A stretch of DNA of 64,000 bases from Mycobacterium pinniadriaticum. GTDB taxonomy: Bacteria; Actinomycetota; Actinomycetes; Mycobacteriales; Mycobacteriaceae. Below the pieces are notes generated by a model. That model searched no databases, was not told where the DNA came from, and saw nothing but the letters and a program-made list of their open reading frames with translations. Within the stretch, counting starts at the first letter, position 1. Each line of letters opens with the position of its first letter. Positions 23,693 to 31,886 of the stretch are shown here, in pieces. The position numbers and the translations under genes are program-made. The DNA lies in contig NZ_JAPJDO010000022.1 in NCBI RefSeq assembly GCF_026242045.1, forward strand, positions 34,829 to 98,828, read 5' to 3'.

Positions 23693-24898
23693 CTAGTCGC
23701 CTTCCAGGATGAGGGTGGTCTGTTCGCTCAAGATGCCGCCGTTGCCGGAGACGAATGCGCGGTTGCAGTCGGCCACCTGGGTGGCGCCGGAGCGGCCCAT
23801 GATCTGGCGGGTGGCGTCGCAGACGTGGTGCATACCGCCGGCCGTTCCGGCCTGCCCGTAACCCAGCTGCCCACCGGCGGTGTTCATCGGGAAGTCGCCG
23901 CGGAACGTGAGATCGTGCTCGGCGACGAACTGCAACCCCTTGCCCTTCTGGCAGAAGCCGGCATCTTCGAGGCTGAGCAACACGGTGATGGTGTAGCAGT
24001 CGTAGATCGACACCATGTCCATGTCGGCCGGGGTGAGGCCGGACATCGAGAACGCCGACGCGGCCGCCTTGATCATCGGTGTCTGCAGCAGCTCGTGAGC
24101 GTAGGTGGGCGTCTTGTAGGGCACCCGCTCGCCGAACCCTTTGATCCACACCGGCCGGTTGGCGCTACGGCGGGCCAGTTCGGCATTCGTCACCACCACC
24201 GCCGCGCCACCCATCACCGGCATCACGATCTCCAGCATGTGCAGCGGCGCGGCGATGACGGGGCTGTTGACCACGTCGTCCACCGTGATCGGCACGTCGT
24301 GGAAGATCGCCCCCGGTGTGTGATTGGCGTTGATCCGTTGGTCGACGCTGATCTTGGCCATCGCGCGTTCGTCGTAGCCGTAGGTGGCGCCATACAGGGT
24401 GGCCACCTGTCCGTACGGGCCGTTCTGGCCGAGATTGCCGTAGGGGATTTCGAATTCGGCCTGCGGTGAGCCGTACCGGTTGCTCGATGCCCCGAAGTAC
24501 ATCATCTCGCTGACGTCCAGCGGTTTCTGCGCGCTGACCGGTGTCATCGGCGTCGCGGGGATCACGCAGAGCACCGCATTGCACAGGCCCAGCTCGATGG
24601 CGGCGGCCGCACGCCACACCATGGCCGCCGCGCTGGCGCCACCGAGGTCGACCATTTCGGCGAAACTGGCTTTGATGCCCAGGTATTCGACGACGGTCGA
24701 CGGCACGAAGATTTGCGACTCCTGAAGGTGGGTGGTGCAGATGCCGTCGACGTCGGCGGCCGACAGACCCGCGTCGGCCAGCGCGGCCGCCGCTAGTCGG
24801 GCCCACTGTTCGAGGGTGAACTCCAGTGGTCCGGTCGGTCGCTTGCTGGAGGGGAGTTCGGTATAGCCGACGATCGCGGCCTCTCCGCGAAGACCCAT
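23693..24898 (-). CDS. Thiolase-superfamily lipid-transfer-protein-like aldolase
   Basis: 401 residues from ATG 24898 (MGLRGEAAIVGYTE). The thiolase fold is clear (DVDGICTTHLQES, VDLGGASAAAMVWRAAAAIEL, DMVSIYDCYTITVL, FPMNTAGGQLGYGQAGTAGG). The acylated Cys of true thiolases is absent at the GGASAA position, and the GHP motif near the C-terminus is replaced by GYGQ. These are features of the Ltp group, some of which are retro-aldolases that shorten sterol side chains with a DUF35 partner. That partner follows directly. With the divergent SDR/reductase genes it probably forms a CoA-ester catabolic unit. Confidence 0.85.
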   Translation of the reverse strand: MGLRGEAAIVGYTELPSSKRPTGPLEFTLEQWARLAAAALADAGLSAADVDGICTTHLQESQIFVPSTVVEYLGIKASFAEMVDLGGASAAAMVWRAAAAIELGLCNAVLCVIPATPMTPVSAQKPLDVSEMMYFGASSNRYGSPQAEFEIPYGNLGQNGPYGQVATLYGATYGYDERAMAKISVDQRINANHTPGAIFHDVPITVDDVVNSPVIAAPLHMLEIVMPVMGGAAVVVTNAELARRSANRPVWIKGFGERVPYKTPTYAHELLQTPMIKAAASAFSMSGLTPADMDMVSIYDCYTITVLLSLEDAGFCQKGKGLQFVAEHDLTFRGDFPMNTAGGQLGYGQAGTAGGMHHVCDATRQIMGRSGATQVADCNRAFVSGNGGILSEQTTLILEGD

Positions 24899-24931
24899 GC
24901 CGCCGCCCTTCGTCTCGTCATTGCCGAATAA

Positions 24932-24964
24932 CATTAAGCATGTAATCATATTGACCGTTTAATG
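24932..24964. promoter_or_regulatory. AT-rich divergent promoter/operator region with inverted repeat
   Basis: CATTAA at 24932-24937 and TTAATG at 24959-24964 form a wide inverted repeat in an AT-rich patch between the divergent thiolase-like and SDR genes. It could bind the TetR protein encoded at 26963. The arms are short, so this is tentative. Confidence 0.4.
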
Positions 24965-24994
24965 AAAATCGGCGAACCGGAGAGGTAGCTCACA

Positions 24995-25867
24995 GTGGAC
25001 AGTGCTGCATCGTTGGACGGCAAAGTCGCCGTCGTCACCGGCACCAGCCGCGGCGTCGGACTCGGTATCGCACACGAGTTGCTGCGTGCCGGTGCCACGG
25101 TCATCGGCTGTTCACGCGGGCCGTTGGACGCCATGCCCGGGGTGACCGACAACCCTGACTGGCTGGCCCGCTCGTCGCAGCGGGTCTGCGACCAGGGGGA
25201 CTACCGCGCGATCGACGAATTCGTCGCTTCTGTGGTGGCCGATTACGGCCGCATCGACATCCTGGTCAACAACGCCGGTGGCACGGTGCCCGCCCCACAC
25301 GTCGAAGACATCCCCGAGCTCGTCGCTCGCATCCAGGGCGCCCCGGAGGCCGCCGACGACTACGAGCGCACCGTGTTGTTCCACTCCTTCGCCATTCAGA
25401 TGAACCTGATCAGCCCGATGTGGTTCGCCATCCGCGCCTACCGGCAGATGCGCGAGCAGGACGGTGTCGGGTCGATCGTCAACATCTCCAGTGGTGCGGG
25501 GCATCCCGCCGGCTCTCCGACGCTGGTGTCCTACGGTGCCGCCAAATCCGGCCTGAATCACCTGACCCGCTCGCTGGCCGAGGAATGGGGGCCGAAGGTG
25601 CGGGTGAACTGCCTGGCGTTGGGGCCGACGATGACCGACAATTTCAAGTCTTTCGTGCTGCCCAAGGACGACCCGTCGGGCGAGAAATACTTCCACGCCG
25701 TGCCCATGCACCGGGCCGGGGAGCCGGCCGAGGTCGGTCGCGCGGTGGTGTTCCTGTGCAGTGGGACAGCCGATTTCATCAACGGGACCACCATCGAGAT
25801 CGACGGCGGCATGATGCCCGGCGTGCTGTACGAGGCCGGCCTCAAGACCATCACGGATCTGCTGTGA
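24995..25867 (+). CDS. Short-chain dehydrogenase/reductase (SDR)
   Basis: 290 residues with the classical SDR layout: cofactor loop VVTGTSRGVGLGIA (TGxxxGxG), NNAGG, catalytic Ser in VNISSGAG, YxxxK as SYGAAKSG, and a C-terminal FINGTTIEIDGG. It oxidises or reduces a hydroxyl/keto group with NAD(P). GTG 24995 is preceded by GGAGAGG. Divergently transcribed from the thiolase-like/DUF35 pair and overlapping the next gene by a GTGA, so it belongs to the same catabolic block. It is larger than typical SDRs (250), with an insertion after NNAGG (PAPHVEDIPELVARIQGAPEA). Confidence 0.88.
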   Translation: MDSAASLDGKVAVVTGTSRGVGLGIAHELLRAGATVIGCSRGPLDAMPGVTDNPDWLARSSQRVCDQGDYRAIDEFVASVVADYGRIDILVNNAGGTVPAPHVEDIPELVARIQGAPEAADDYERTVLFHSFAIQMNLISPMWFAIRAYRQMREQDGVGSIVNISSGAGHPAGSPTLVSYGAAKSGLNHLTRSLAEEWGPKVRVNCLALGPTMTDNFKSFVLPKDDPSGEKYFHAVPMHRAGEPAEVGRAVVFLCSGTADFINGTTIEIDGGMMPGVLYEAGLKTITDLL

Positions 25868-26931
25868 AGCGCGTCATCCAATTCTCGACCGGCAATGTCG
25901 GTCGCCACGCCCTGCCGATGATCATCGAACGGCCCAGCCTGGACCTCGTGGGTCTGCACGCCCACGGCACCGACAAGGTTGGTCGCGACGCCGCGCAGCT
26001 GTGCGGTCTGCGTGAGCCGACCGGGGTCGTCGCCACCGACGATATCGACGCGCTGGTGGAACTCGGCGCGGACTGTGTCGTCTACACCTCGCAGGCCGAG
26101 ATGCGTCCGCAGGAGGCGATCGAGGAGATCTGCCGATTCCTGCGTGCGGGCACCAATGTCGTCGGCACGTCGATGGTGTGGCTGGTCGCCCCGCACCACG
26201 CCGACGCATGGATCCGCGAACCACTGGCGCGGGCCTGCGCCGACGGCGGTACCTCGCTGTACATCAACGGTGTCGACCCCGGCTACTCCGGTGACACCCT
26301 CATTTACACCGCGCTGAGCCTGGCCGGGCGGGCCACCGCGATCACGGTGTCGGAGATCTGCGATTACGGCAGCTACGACGATGCTGAATTCACCGGTGTC
26401 AGTTTCGGTTTCGGGACAACCCCGGACCACACCCCGATCATGTTCGCCCCCGGCGTGCTGGCCTCGCTGTGGGGTGGGCAGGTCCGGTCGCTGGCCGAGA
26501 TGCTCGGGGTCCGGCTCGACGAGGTGCGCGAGCGGCACGAGAGTTGGGTGACGCCGACGCAGATCGAGTGCACGATGATGGGCGTGCCGCCCGGCCATGT
26601 GGCCGCCGTCCGCTTCGCGGTCGAGGGAATCCGCGACGGACGGCCGTTGATCACCATGGAGCACGTCAACCGGCTGACCCCGGCCACCGCGCCGGACTGG
26701 CCGTACCCGCCGGACGGCCGCCTCGGCGTGCACCGAGTGGTCGTGCACGGTCAACCCGGGGTGGAAATCAACACCCACCTCGGACTTGACGGTGTCGACC
26801 ACAACGACGGCGGCGTCATCTCCACCGCCGCTCGTGCCGTCAACGCCATCGACGCGGTGTGCGCCGCGCCGCCGGGGCTGCTGTCGGTCAAGGACCTGCC
26901 CGCCGCGCACGCCGACACGGTGATGTGGTGA
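25864..26931 (+). CDS. Dihydrodipicolinate-reductase-like / NAD(P)-dependent amine dehydrogenase-family protein
   Basis: 355 residues beginning VKRVIQFSTGNVGRHALPMI, a Rossmann GxxG loop, followed by GLHAHGTDKVGRDAAQLCG and YINGVDPGYSGDTL. This pattern is shared by a large actinobacterial family related to dihydrodipicolinate reductase and to engineered amine dehydrogenases. The native mycobacterial reactions are largely unknown; many members sit in lipid or sterol catabolic clusters, as here. The GTG start overlaps the SDR stop by four bases, so the two are translationally coupled. Pairing with an SDR suggests a keto acid or aldehyde intermediate. Confidence 0.8.
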   Translation: MKRVIQFSTGNVGRHALPMIIERPSLDLVGLHAHGTDKVGRDAAQLCGLREPTGVVATDDIDALVELGADCVVYTSQAEMRPQEAIEEICRFLRAGTNVVGTSMVWLVAPHHADAWIREPLARACADGGTSLYINGVDPGYSGDTLIYTALSLAGRATAITVSEICDYGSYDDAEFTGVSFGFGTTPDHTPIMFAPGVLASLWGGQVRSLAEMLGVRLDEVRERHESWVTPTQIECTMMGVPPGHVAAVRFAVEGIRDGRPLITMEHVNRLTPATAPDWPYPPDGRLGVHRVVVHGQPGVEINTHLGLDGVDHNDGGVISTAARAVNAIDAVCAAPPGLLSVKDLPAAHADTVMW

Positions 26932-26944
26932 GTCCGGTGGGCAG

Positions 26945-26962
26945 GAGCGAAGCGACCCGGGA
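26945..26962 (+). repeat. Short intergenic repeat, copy 1
   Basis: GAGCGAAGCGACCCGGGA, identical to 39795-39812. It lies between two genes here and ends one base before the TetR start codon. Confidence 0.7.
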
Positions 26963-27595
26963 ATGAGACAGCGAAAAATCGCGCCGCGCCGCCCACCGGG
27001 CGGCAGCCAACTGCGCGCCGAGCGCACCCGCGAGGCGGTTCTTGACGAGACGGTGCGCTGTGTGATCGACGAAGGATTCGCCGCCGCCAGCGCTAAGCAC
27101 ATCGCCGAGCGGGCCGGCGTCACCTGGGGTGTGGTGCAGTACCACTTCGGCGATCGCGACGGCCTGTTGATGGCCGTCGTCGACCGGGGATTTGCCGAGA
27201 TGCTCGACCTGCTGCGCGGCCTGCCGGCTCCGTCGCCCACCCAAACCCGCCGCGAGCGGGTCGAATTGGTGGTTCAGAGCGCCTGGGCGGCCTTTTCCAG
27301 CCCGACGTCGCGAGCGTCGCTGGAGATTCTGATCGGCACCCGGGCCATGCGCGACAAACGGGCCACCCGTCATCTCCTCGAATTGCAGAGGGCCATCACC
27401 GATTTGGGCGGTGACATCGCCGAAGGCCTGGACAGCCCACACGCCACCGCGATCGGCGACCTGATCTGGGCCACCATGCGCGGGTTGGTGATCACCCAGC
27501 TGGTCATGCCGGGCCCGGCGCGACGAAGCCGGGAACTGGCGGCGCTGGTTGACGTGATCTGCTCCTACCTGGACAGCCACGGGCAAACTCGATGA
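26963..27595 (+). CDS. TetR-family transcriptional regulator
   Basis: 210 residues. The N-terminal TetR DNA-binding domain is clear: REAVLDETVRCVIDEGFAAASAKHIAERAGVTWGVVQYHF in outline (residues 23-62), with HTH AKHIAERAGVTWGVVQYHF. The C-terminal domain is helical and unspecific, for ligand binding and dimerisation. It is 31 bases downstream of the reductase gene on the same strand, so it is the likely local regulator of the thiolase/SDR block, controlling the divergent intergenic region near 24.93 kb (inference). The preceding 18-bp repeat overlaps its translation start region. Confidence 0.85.
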   Translation: MRQRKIAPRRPPGGSQLRAERTREAVLDETVRCVIDEGFAAASAKHIAERAGVTWGVVQYHFGDRDGLLMAVVDRGFAEMLDLLRGLPAPSPTQTRRERVELVVQSAWAAFSSPTSRASLEILIGTRAMRDKRATRHLLELQRAITDLGGDIAEGLDSPHATAIGDLIWATMRGLVITQLVMPGPARRSRELAALVDVICSYLDSHGQTR

Positions 27596-27686
27596 GCACC
27601 AAGCAAAGTCACAGTTAGGTCATAGCAATGCGCCGGATCGGCGCGCCTGAGTGACTTTCGCGGTGAGCCGTGGTGATCATGGCCGG

Positions 27687-29180
27687 ATGACCGAACCACT
27701 GGGTATCTGCGTGGGCGCGACCAGTCTGGTGGCCGCGCGCACCGGGGACCCCCCGGTCATCTGCCCGGCTGAGTTGGTGCTCGGTGAGCAGGTGTGGACC
27801 GGTTTCGTCGAACGGGTCGGCGACCCGATGCCGCTGGTCGGCGTCGACGGCATCGCCTACCGCGCCGAGCAGCTACTCGCGCTGGCCCTGTCAACACTCG
27901 CCGATACCGAAGGGAGCGGGCTCGCGGCGGTGGCGGGTGTCGCGGTTCCCGCCCACTGGGGGCCGGGGCGCCGGGAGGCGCTGCGCGACGCCATGTGGAA
28001 TCTGCCCGCATTGGCCGGTGTCGCGGCGCCGCCGCTGCTGGTCTCTGACGCGACCGCCGCGCTGCGCTCACTGCAGAACGATCCGGGACTGCCGGCCCAC
28101 GGCGTGATCCTGGTGTGCAACGTCGATACCGACGGTGTCGGCATCACATTGGCCGACGCGGGCGCGGACCTCCGCCAGATCGGCGAGACCCAACGCCTGA
28201 TGGAGTTCTCCGCCGAAGCTCTCGCCGGCGCGCTGGACCGAGCCAGGATCGCGCGCACCGACATCGGCGCCGTGGCCGCCATCGGAGTTGGGGCCACACC
28301 GGCTGTCGTCCAACAACTCTCAGAACATCTGCAGGTGCCGGTCACCGTGTCAGCCCACCCGGAGCTCGATGCCGCGCTGGGCGCGAGTCTGGCTGCGGCC
28401 CGGCAGCTGGCCGCCGACGCGCCGACCGGGTTGGCGCCCGCGCCGCTGATCGAGCCGGCCGACGTCGGTCCGCAGTCGGCGACCATGGCGGCTGCCCTGG
28501 CCTGGTCCAGCGACGAATCCGCCGAAGAACCACTCGGGCAGGACCAGCCCTACGGCTACGGCGACTACGAGTATCGCGGCTATGGCGATTACGAGAGCGA
28601 TGACGACCTCTCAATCCTCGATACGGACTCATCCGGGCGGCGTGGATCGGGCCTGACCCGCAGCGTGCCGCTGCTGCTCGGCGGGGCCGCCGCCGTCGCC
28701 GCCGTCGCCGTCGGCGGCTTCGCCTACACGCTCACCGGCACCAGCGCCCCCAGTGAACCGTCGGTGAAACCGCTTCCGGCGACGGCGGTCACCTCGGCGG
28801 CGAGTCCCGCGGCGACGCCGCCGGCCGCACCGACGGAGACCGTCACGATGACCAACGCTCCCGTCAACACCGTCACCCAACAGGTGCAGGCTCCGCCGCC
28901 CGAAACCACCGTCGTCACGGTCGAGACGACGACTACCACGCCACCCCCCACGACCACGACAACCACCACGACTCCGACAACCACGACCACGACCACCACG
29001 ACCACGACCACCACCCCGACGACCACGACCACGACTCCGACGACCACCACGACACCGACCACCACCACGACCCAGTGGGACACCACGACCACCACGACCC
29101 GCAGGCCGTTGATACCCGGATTGCCACCGCCGCCGCAGATCCCCGGTTTGCCGCCGCTGCCGCACATCAGCCTGGGCTGA
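27687..29180 (+). CDS. Hsp70-fold, Thr/Pro-rich membrane protein
   Basis: 497 residues from ATG 27687. The first 260 residues follow an actin/Hsp70 ATPase-like layout (LGICVGATSLVAAR; GVAVPAHWGPGRREALRDA; LLVSDATAALRSL; GVILVCNVDTDGVGITL; AAIGVGATPAVVQQLSEHL). An acidic Tyr/Gly segment (YGYGDYEYRGYGDYESDDD), one membrane helix (about residues 333-355) and an outside tail follow. The tail is very rich in Thr with Pro, ending PGLPPPPQIPGLPPLPH. M. tuberculosis has proline/threonine-rich relatives (Rv0312, Rv2264c). The ATPase part would be cytoplasmic and the Thr tail extracytoplasmic, perhaps glycosylated. Confidence 0.8.
   Translation: MTEPLGICVGATSLVAARTGDPPVICPAELVLGEQVWTGFVERVGDPMPLVGVDGIAYRAEQLLALALSTLADTEGSGLAAVAGVAVPAHWGPGRREALRDAMWNLPALAGVAAPPLLVSDATAALRSLQNDPGLPAHGVILVCNVDTDGVGITLADAGADLRQIGETQRLMEFSAEALAGALDRARIARTDIGAVAAIGVGATPAVVQQLSEHLQVPVTVSAHPELDAALGASLAAARQLAADAPTGLAPAPLIEPADVGPQSATMAAALAWSSDESAEEPLGQDQPYGYGDYEYRGYGDYESDDDLSILDTDSSGRRGSGLTRSVPLLLGGAAAVAAVAVGGFAYTLTGTSAPSEPSVKPLPATAVTSAASPAATPPAAPTETVTMTNAPVNTVTQQVQAPPPETTVVTVETTTTTPPPTTTTTTTTPTTTTTTTTTTTTTPTTTTTTPTTTTTPTTTTTQWDTTTTTTRRPLIPGLPPPPQIPGLPPLPHISLG
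28918..29100 (+). repeat. Thr-codon low-complexity DNA tract
   Basis: Long run of ACC/ACG/ACT triplets (ACCACGACC-type units), interrupted by CCG and CCC codons, encoding the poly-Thr tail. A strand-slippage hot spot likely to vary in length between strains. Confidence 0.85.
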
Positions 29181-29270
29181 GCGCGCGGCCGGCGCGAGGA
29201 TTACGGGCCGTCGATGGCGGGTAGGCGTAGGAATCCGACATTCGTGTCCGCTGACCGGAAGGTGACGAAC

Positions 29271-29528
29271 GTGCCGAATGCGTCGATCAAGAACGAGAAG
29301 ATGTACCGCGAGCTCCGTAGTGAGGGTAATTCCAAAGAGAAGGCGGCCCGCATCTCGAATGCGGCCGACGCACGGGGTGCGTCGGCCGTCGGCCGCAAGG
29401 GTGGTCGGTCGGGTTCCTACGACGACTGGACCGTGCCCGAATTGAAGAATCGCGCCAAGGAGCTCGGCCTGTCTGGATACTCCCGGCTCACCAAGGGAAA
29501 ATTGATCGCCGAACTCCGCAATCACTGA
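29271..29528 (+). CDS. Rho-N/SAP-like domain protein (DUF7218 type)
   Basis: 85 residues from GTG 29271, eight bases after GGAAGG. The N-terminal half (VPNASIKNEKMYRELRSEG in part, then NSKEKAARISNAADARG) is a conserved helical repeat. The C-terminal half (YDDWTVPELKNRAKELGLSGYSRLTKGKLIAELRNH in outline) is a Rho N-terminal/SAP-like helix-extended-loop-helix that usually binds nucleic acids. Between them is a Gly/Arg linker (GRKGGRSGS). Small proteins of this type are widespread in actinobacteria with unknown function. An in-frame ATG at 29214 would add 19 poorly conserved residues. Confidence 0.75.
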   Translation: MPNASIKNEKMYRELRSEGNSKEKAARISNAADARGASAVGRKGGRSGSYDDWTVPELKNRAKELGLSGYSRLTKGKLIAELRNH

Positions 29529-29557
29529 TCGGGCAAACTGTTGCGAGGTCTGCGCTA

Positions 29558-30181
29558 TCACGCACCGGGGACCGCCGTGCGGGCCGCGACCGATCGTGCC
29601 GACCCAGTGTCGAAGACCTCGATGACGACGTCGTCATCGAGGTATCCGCCCAGGCGATGCAATCCGGGGGTGGCCGCGATGACCGCGTTGGCGGCATCGC
29701 CGGATAGCGGATAGTCGGCTACCGGGTGGCGCCAGTGCGCGGCAACCACCGTGGTCGGTGACGGCAACCGCGGCAGCTCACGGTCCAGCAACTCCCGCAG
29801 TTCCGCGGCCTCGAAGTAGTAGCCGATCTCGGAGATCACCACCAAGTCGAAATCGGATGCCGGCCAGGGCGCGTCGAGAGACCGGCGCAGCAGCGTCACA
29901 CCGCTGCGCCGCCCGCATTGATGTAGTCGGGCGGCGGCCTGCTCGAGCGCTGCCTCGGCGATATCGATGGCTGTCACGTGATCGCAGCGCGCAGTCAACT
30001 GCTCGGTGAGGACGCCTATCGAGCACCCCGGCTCGAACGCATGGCGATACCGTTCGTGCGGCAGCAACGCCACGGTGATCGCGTACTTGCGGCGTTCGTA
30101 CCACCGCGACGCGAGTTGCCAAGGGTCCGCGGAGGTCTCGTACATGCCGTCGAAGTAGCCGTCAGGCGGGCCGGGCGTCAC
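29558..30181 (-). CDS. NodS-like SAM-dependent methyltransferase
   Basis: 207 residues with the N-terminal signature YFDGMYETSADPWQLASRWYERRKYA in parts, then motif I HAFEPGCSIGVLTEQL and AIDIAEAALEQA. This N-terminal DPW...WYERRKY block followed by FEPGCSIGVLT is characteristic of the NodS family, whose rhizobial member N-methylates the deacetylated glucosamine of Nod factors. GTG 30181 overlaps the stop of the PIG-L deacetylase gene by four bases (GTGA), so the two are translationally coupled. An amine-freeing deacetylase followed by an N-methyltransferase makes chemical sense. Last gene of the four-gene operon 32608 to 29558. Confidence 0.82.
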   Translation of the reverse strand: MTPGPPDGYFDGMYETSADPWQLASRWYERRKYAITVALLPHERYRHAFEPGCSIGVLTEQLTARCDHVTAIDIAEAALEQAAARLHQCGRRSGVTLLRRSLDAPWPASDFDLVVISEIGYYFEAAELRELLDRELPRLPSPTTVVAAHWRHPVADYPLSGDAANAVIAATPGLHRLGGYLDDDVVIEVFDTGSARSVAARTAVPGA

Positions 30182-30945
30182 CGGAACACCACCTCACCGA
30201 CACTCTGCAGCCGCGCCAGCACATGCCGGGGCAATACCGGATCCCGGTTTGCGCCACCAGGAACGAGTTGACTCTGGAAAACCTCCGTTGCCAGTCGCTT
30301 GCGCTGTGCTGCATCTGGATCCGGCACCACCCGAGCCGCGTGCTGCCACGGGATGCCCGCCTGGCCGAGACGTGCCCAGTGCCACATCCAGACCGGATAC
30401 TCCACCAGCACGGAATCGGTGCGGGACACGGCAACCGCGGCGGCGCGACCCACGGCTTCGTGATCGGGGTGCCCGTCGCCGCGCCAGGTGGCCGCGCACC
30501 ACGTGCCGGCACCCCGAGCGCTCAGATGAGTGCTCAGGATGTCGGCCAGACGGGATTCCTGATCGGCCAGGCCACCGTCGGGAAGCCCGAGGAACGTCGG
30601 CTGGGGCAGGCCCAGCACGGCGGCCGCGCGCCGTGACTCGTTGCGCCGGCACCGTTCGAGTTTCGCTCGCTCGGTAACCGATAGGTCGGGCCAGGCGGCG
30701 CCGCCGTCGCTCGCGATGATCGTCTGAACCGTGACCCCGCGAGCGGCGATGCTCAGTGCGGCCGCGCCGAAGCCGAGTGTCTCGTCATCGGGATGCGGTG
30801 CCACCACGACCAGGCCGGGGCACAGCTCGAGCGGCAGGCGGGGGAGCCCGCGTTGCCAGGGGAGCCATTCTTCGGTGGCGGTCCCTCTCTCGCTGAGGGG
30901 CACCCGGGCGAACCGCGACGAGTTGCTGGCGGTGTCCGGTGTCAT
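30178..30945 (-). CDS. PIG-L/LmbE-family zinc deacetylase
   Basis: 255 residues. The zinc motif VVVAPHPDDETLG (about residues 46-58) and the downstream third ligand in GDGHPDHEAVGRAA define the PIG-L/MshB family, which removes N-acetyl groups from GlcNAc-containing substrates (MshB, mycothiol amidase, GlcNAc-PI deacetylase). The Asp of PHPDDE acts as general base. ATG 30945 overlaps the acyl-CoA-dehydrogenase-like stop by four bases. It is not the mycothiol gene mshB in context, since no mycothiol gene adjoins. A sugar or glycoside made by the upstream GT2 enzyme is the natural candidate substrate (inference). Confidence 0.87.
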   Translation of the reverse strand: MTPDTASNSSRFARVPLSERGTATEEWLPWQRGLPRLPLELCPGLVVVAPHPDDETLGFGAAALSIAARGVTVQTIIASDGGAAWPDLSVTERAKLERCRRNESRRAAAVLGLPQPTFLGLPDGGLADQESRLADILSTHLSARGAGTWCAATWRGDGHPDHEAVGRAAAVAVSRTDSVLVEYPVWMWHWARLGQAGIPWQHAARVVPDPDAAQRKRLATEVFQSQLVPGGANRDPVLPRHVLARLQSVGEVVFR

Positions 30946-31886
30946 CGGCCCACCAGGTTGCCGAGTGTCGCCAGATCCCTCTCGGCGTGACTCTGCCTGA
31001 CGTACATGCTCAGATCGGCGACGCGACGGGCGTGCGCGGCATCCAGAGCCAATGGCGCCGGGCCCAGGGCACGGCCGGAGCGGCCGATGACCTCGTCGAC
31101 AGCCCATTCCACCACCGCCCTCAACCGCCGGGCCGCGGTCTCGCCCTGATCGCTGATCGGCTCGGCGTCGATCTGTTCGGCGGTGCTGGCGAGCAGAGCC
31201 TGGGCTGCGGCGAGTGCGGCGTCGACCGCACCGAGATGAGCTGCGGCGTGCGGATCTTCGCAGCCGCTTGCCTTTTTCTCGGCCACCGCACGGTAGAGCG
31301 GTGCAGCAACGGCCCGGGCGGCGCCCAGCCAGCATGCGCTGACCCCTGCTGCGCCGTGCCAGAAGCCCGGCCGGCGCAGATAGTCGCCCGGATCCCCGAC
31401 CGGGATGGCCGGCGCGGCGGTGAACTGGACCGACCGGGTGTCCGAGGCTGCCATGCCCGTGTTGCGCCAGCTGCTCGGCAGCGGCTGAACGCCCGAAGCG
31501 GTCAGATCGACGGCGTAGAGGCCGCGGTCGCCCGCGGTGGTGGTGGTGGCGGTGACCAGTGCGTCCGAGCAGATGCCCGCACCCGAACACCACGCTTTGG
31601 TGCCGCTCAGGGTGACCCGGTCGCCGGCGCGGTGCGCCTGCACCGTCGCATGCGGGGTCTCGGCGGCCCAGACACCCCACAGGCGACCGGCCCTCACGGG
31701 CGGCCCCTTCAGCTCGGCGAGAATGGCAACAGCATCGGTGTGGGCTTCGGCGAGTCGGCCGGCCACCACGTCGGCCTCGCAGAACGCGGCAAGTTTGCGC
31801 CAGCGCAACAGGGTTCGCCCCGAACCGGGCAGTGGAAGGTCGAGTTCACCGGCGTCCAGCCAGCGCCGTACCAGGCCCGGTGTCAT
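30942..31886 (-). CDS. Acyl-CoA dehydrogenase-like flavoprotein (short form)
   Basis: 314 residues, about 70 shorter than usual acyl-CoA dehydrogenases. Core features of the fold are present: the middle beta domain (VTLSGTKAWCSGAGICSDAL in outline, GLYAVDLTASGVQPLP), and C-terminal helices (AAVSAC-like GAAGVSACWLGAARAVAAPLYRA in parts; LSMYVRQSHAERDLATLG). The N-terminal helical domain is shortened. It probably introduces a double bond or has lost classical activity. It sits between a glycosyltransferase and a deacetylase with 4-bp overlaps on both sides. ATG 31886 chosen; an upstream extension lacks coding character. Confidence 0.75.
   Translation of the reverse strand: MTPGLVRRWLDAGELDLPLPGSGRTLLRWRKLAAFCEADVVAGRLAEAHTDAVAILAELKGPPVRAGRLWGVWAAETPHATVQAHRAGDRVTLSGTKAWCSGAGICSDALVTATTTTAGDRGLYAVDLTASGVQPLPSSWRNTGMAASDTRSVQFTAAPAIPVGDPGDYLRRPGFWHGAAGVSACWLGAARAVAAPLYRAVAEKKASGCEDPHAAAHLGAVDAALAAAQALLASTAEQIDAEPISDQGETAARRLRAVVEWAVDEVIGRSGRALGPAPLALDAAHARRVADLSMYVRQSHAERDLATLGNLVGR

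Noticed and set aside
28918..29100. Tandem-looking repeat considered as a CRISPR array
   Set aside because: Units are 3-9 bp codon repeats without spacers, inside a coding region. No cas genes in the window.
28629..29561. Minus-strand ORF with long Gly/Arg runs opposite the Thr tract
   Set aside because: Complement of the ACC/ACG repeat; Arg/Gly runs are a by-product. The plus strand has the Hsp70-like domain and membrane helix.
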